Positions 63,134 to 64,000 of a stretch of 64,000 bases of DNA are shown in pieces. Source of the DNA: Gemmatimonadota bacterium. Lineage in GTDB: Bacteria; Gemmatimonadota; Gemmatimonadetes; Gemmatimonadales; Gemmatimonadaceae. The stretch covers positions 39,300 through 103,299 of the forward strand of contig JAQBQB010000005.1 in the NCBI GenBank assembly GCA_028287235.1, given 5' to 3'. Position numbers and translations under genes: made by a program. The first letter of the stretch is position 1. Each line of letters opens with the position of its first letter. Under the pieces are notes generated by a model that saw only the letters and a program-made list of their open reading frames with translations, did no database searches and was not told the origin of the DNA.

Positions 63134-63589
63134 TCAGATCTGCCACTCTCTGCCGAGCACTTGCCACTGACCGGAGTTGTCGTCGAGGTATTCCCAGAAC
63201 GCCCACTCGGTCTTGTCGTTGGTGATGCCGCGGCTCGCGGCGCCCGGCGTGTCGTAGGTGCGGCCGTCGACGAGGATCTTGCCGCTCTGCACGGTGGCCT
63301 CCAGATACTTGCCGCGCACGCTGGTGCGCAGCTTCTGTCCGTTTCGCACCTTGCCCTGCGACGCGTACGAGAGATTCTCGGCCACCGCGGGGGCGCCGCG
63401 GTCGAGCGTGTCGGGCGTCACGTCCTCGAAGTCGACGTTGAACGCCGTGAGCACGTCGCGCTGCTCGCCGCTCACACCCACGAGATGGTACGGCGTGTTC
63501 CAGAGTCCTTCCGGCGTCAGATCGTCGAACGGCGTGTGCAGGCGCTGGAGGGCGGCGACGGTGTCGGCGTGGATGCAGAGCAGACGCAT
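63134..63589 (-). CDS. Small protein with C-terminal RAMA-like domain
   Basis: 151 residues. The C-terminal 70 residues resemble a RAMA (restriction-enzyme and adenine-methylase-associated) domain: LRTSVRGKYLEATVQ, GKILVDGRTYDTPGAASRGI and WAFWEYLD. The N-terminal half (TPEGLWNTPYHLVGVSGEQRDVLTAFNVDFEDV) is not recognised. No methylase or nuclease is next to it. It shares its C-terminal domain with the gene at 63652, 62 bases upstream. Confidence 0.65.
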   Translation of the reverse strand: MRLLCIHADTVAALQRLHTPFDDLTPEGLWNTPYHLVGVSGEQRDVLTAFNVDFEDVTPDTLDRGAPAVAENLSYASQGKVRNGQKLRTSVRGKYLEATVQSGKILVDGRTYDTPGAASRGITNDKTEWAFWEYLDDNSGQWQVLGREWQI

Positions 63590-63651
63590 GAGACTTCTCC
63601 TTCTCCTGGGCGATGTGTTGAGCGTTCGCTAATGAGGAATTGCTGATGTAA

Positions 63652-64000
63652 TCAGGACGGAGCGCCGGGCTGCCAGTCGCGGTCGAGCATACGCCACTTT
63701 CCGGCGTCGGCGTCGAAGTATTCCCAGAACACCCAATCGCCCTTGGCCGGCGCCACCGATTTCGTGGCCTGCGCCGGCGAGTCGAACGATTGGCCGTCGA
63801 GGAGGATCTTGCCCTTCTTGACGGACGCCTCGCGGTACTTGCCGCCGACGCTCACGCGCAGCTTGGTCGGATCGCGCCGGTCCGCCGGAGCCGCGGGCGG
63901 CGCGAACGACGCGGTGTGGCCGTCGCTGGCGTCGGTGTCCTCCGGTTGGTCCGCCGCCGCCGCGCTGGCGGCGCTCGCGGCACCGGCCGCCTCCGCGGCG
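63652..64000 (-). CDS. RAMA-like domain protein, N-terminus beyond the window
   Basis: At least 115 residues, open through the right edge. Visible part: an Ala/Asp-rich low-complexity linker (about 45 residues, AASAASAAAADQPEDTDAS), then the RAMA-like domain LRVSVGGKYREASVKKGKIL, DGQSFDSPAQATKSV and WVFWEYFDADAGKWRML. A GTG at 63855 could start a 67-residue version, but the open frame upstream favours a longer protein. Paralogue of the domain at 63134. Confidence 0.65.
   Translation of the reverse strand, partial: AAEAAGAASAASAAAADQPEDTDASDGHTASFAPPAAPADRRDPTKLRVSVGGKYREASVKKGKILLDGQSFDSPAQATKSVAPAKGDWVFWEYFDADAGKWRMLDRDWQPGAPS

Overview
The window is GC-rich bacterial chromosome from a Gram-negative organism with an outer membrane (a TonB-dependent receptor, a secretin, many lipoproteins and signal peptides). 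The style of the genes (a Hanks-type kinase of the GQGASATVYLARDLKHDR type, a very large Asp-box repeat secreted protein with Gly/Arg-rich inserts, an M16 peptidase pair, an M28 peptidase, DUF3108 and DinB proteins) suggests a Gemmatimonadota-like bacterium. That assignment is my inference from gene style; there is no rRNA here to test it. I found no tRNA, rRNA, CRISPR array, intact insertion sequence or prophage.

Left part (1-24 kb): mostly secreted and envelope functions in short, often divergent units. These are a truncated Ser/Thr kinase, an Asp-box repeat protein, a cyclophilin/small protein/DinB operon, a beta-barrel plus NlpC/P60 fusion, an M28 peptidase, a TonB-dependent receptor, a PAP2 phosphatase, a DUF3108/lipoprotein pair, an ABC exporter, a GHL10 glycosidase-like protein, an M19 dipeptidase, a DUF1906 lipoprotein and an S9-like hydrolase.

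Middle (24-42 kb): a minus-strand run reading omega-amino-acid:pyruvate aminotransferase, TsdA-like dihaem cytochrome, SoxC-like molybdoenzyme and mono-haem cytochrome lipoprotein, which looks like periplasmic sulfur-compound oxidation. Next come a MATE exporter preceded by a tiny self-contained transcription unit, a 316-bp imperfect palindrome, an M16 peptidase pair, a GT9 glycosyltransferase, a tightly overlapping minus-strand operon that ends with an AlaX-like editing enzyme, and a KdpE/KdpD-like two-component pair. A gene-free stretch of about 780 bases (41559-42339) carries a folded RNA candidate ending in a perfect intrinsic terminator, a 7-base tandem repeat, and two inverted copies of an 86-105 base palindromic element.

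Right part (42-64 kb): a nitrilase; a secreted MsrB, PanE-like reductase, ECF sigma and RsrA-like zinc anti-sigma run that looks like a redox-stress module; an esterase; an MFS transporter; a DUF883/YqjE/DUF3618 membrane trio; and a nearly complete Flp/Tad pilus operon (flp-cpaA-tadE-cpaB-cpaC-cpaE-cpaF-tadB-tadC-tadG). The operon reads as one polycistron with stop/start overlaps. Its motor ATPase CpaF carries a C-terminal extension that reads like a GrpE nucleotide-exchange factor (coiled coil plus beta head), which I consider the most unusual feature here. The window closes with a zinc metallopeptidase, a two-domain DinB-like protein and two small proteins sharing a RAMA-like domain, the last one cut by the edge.
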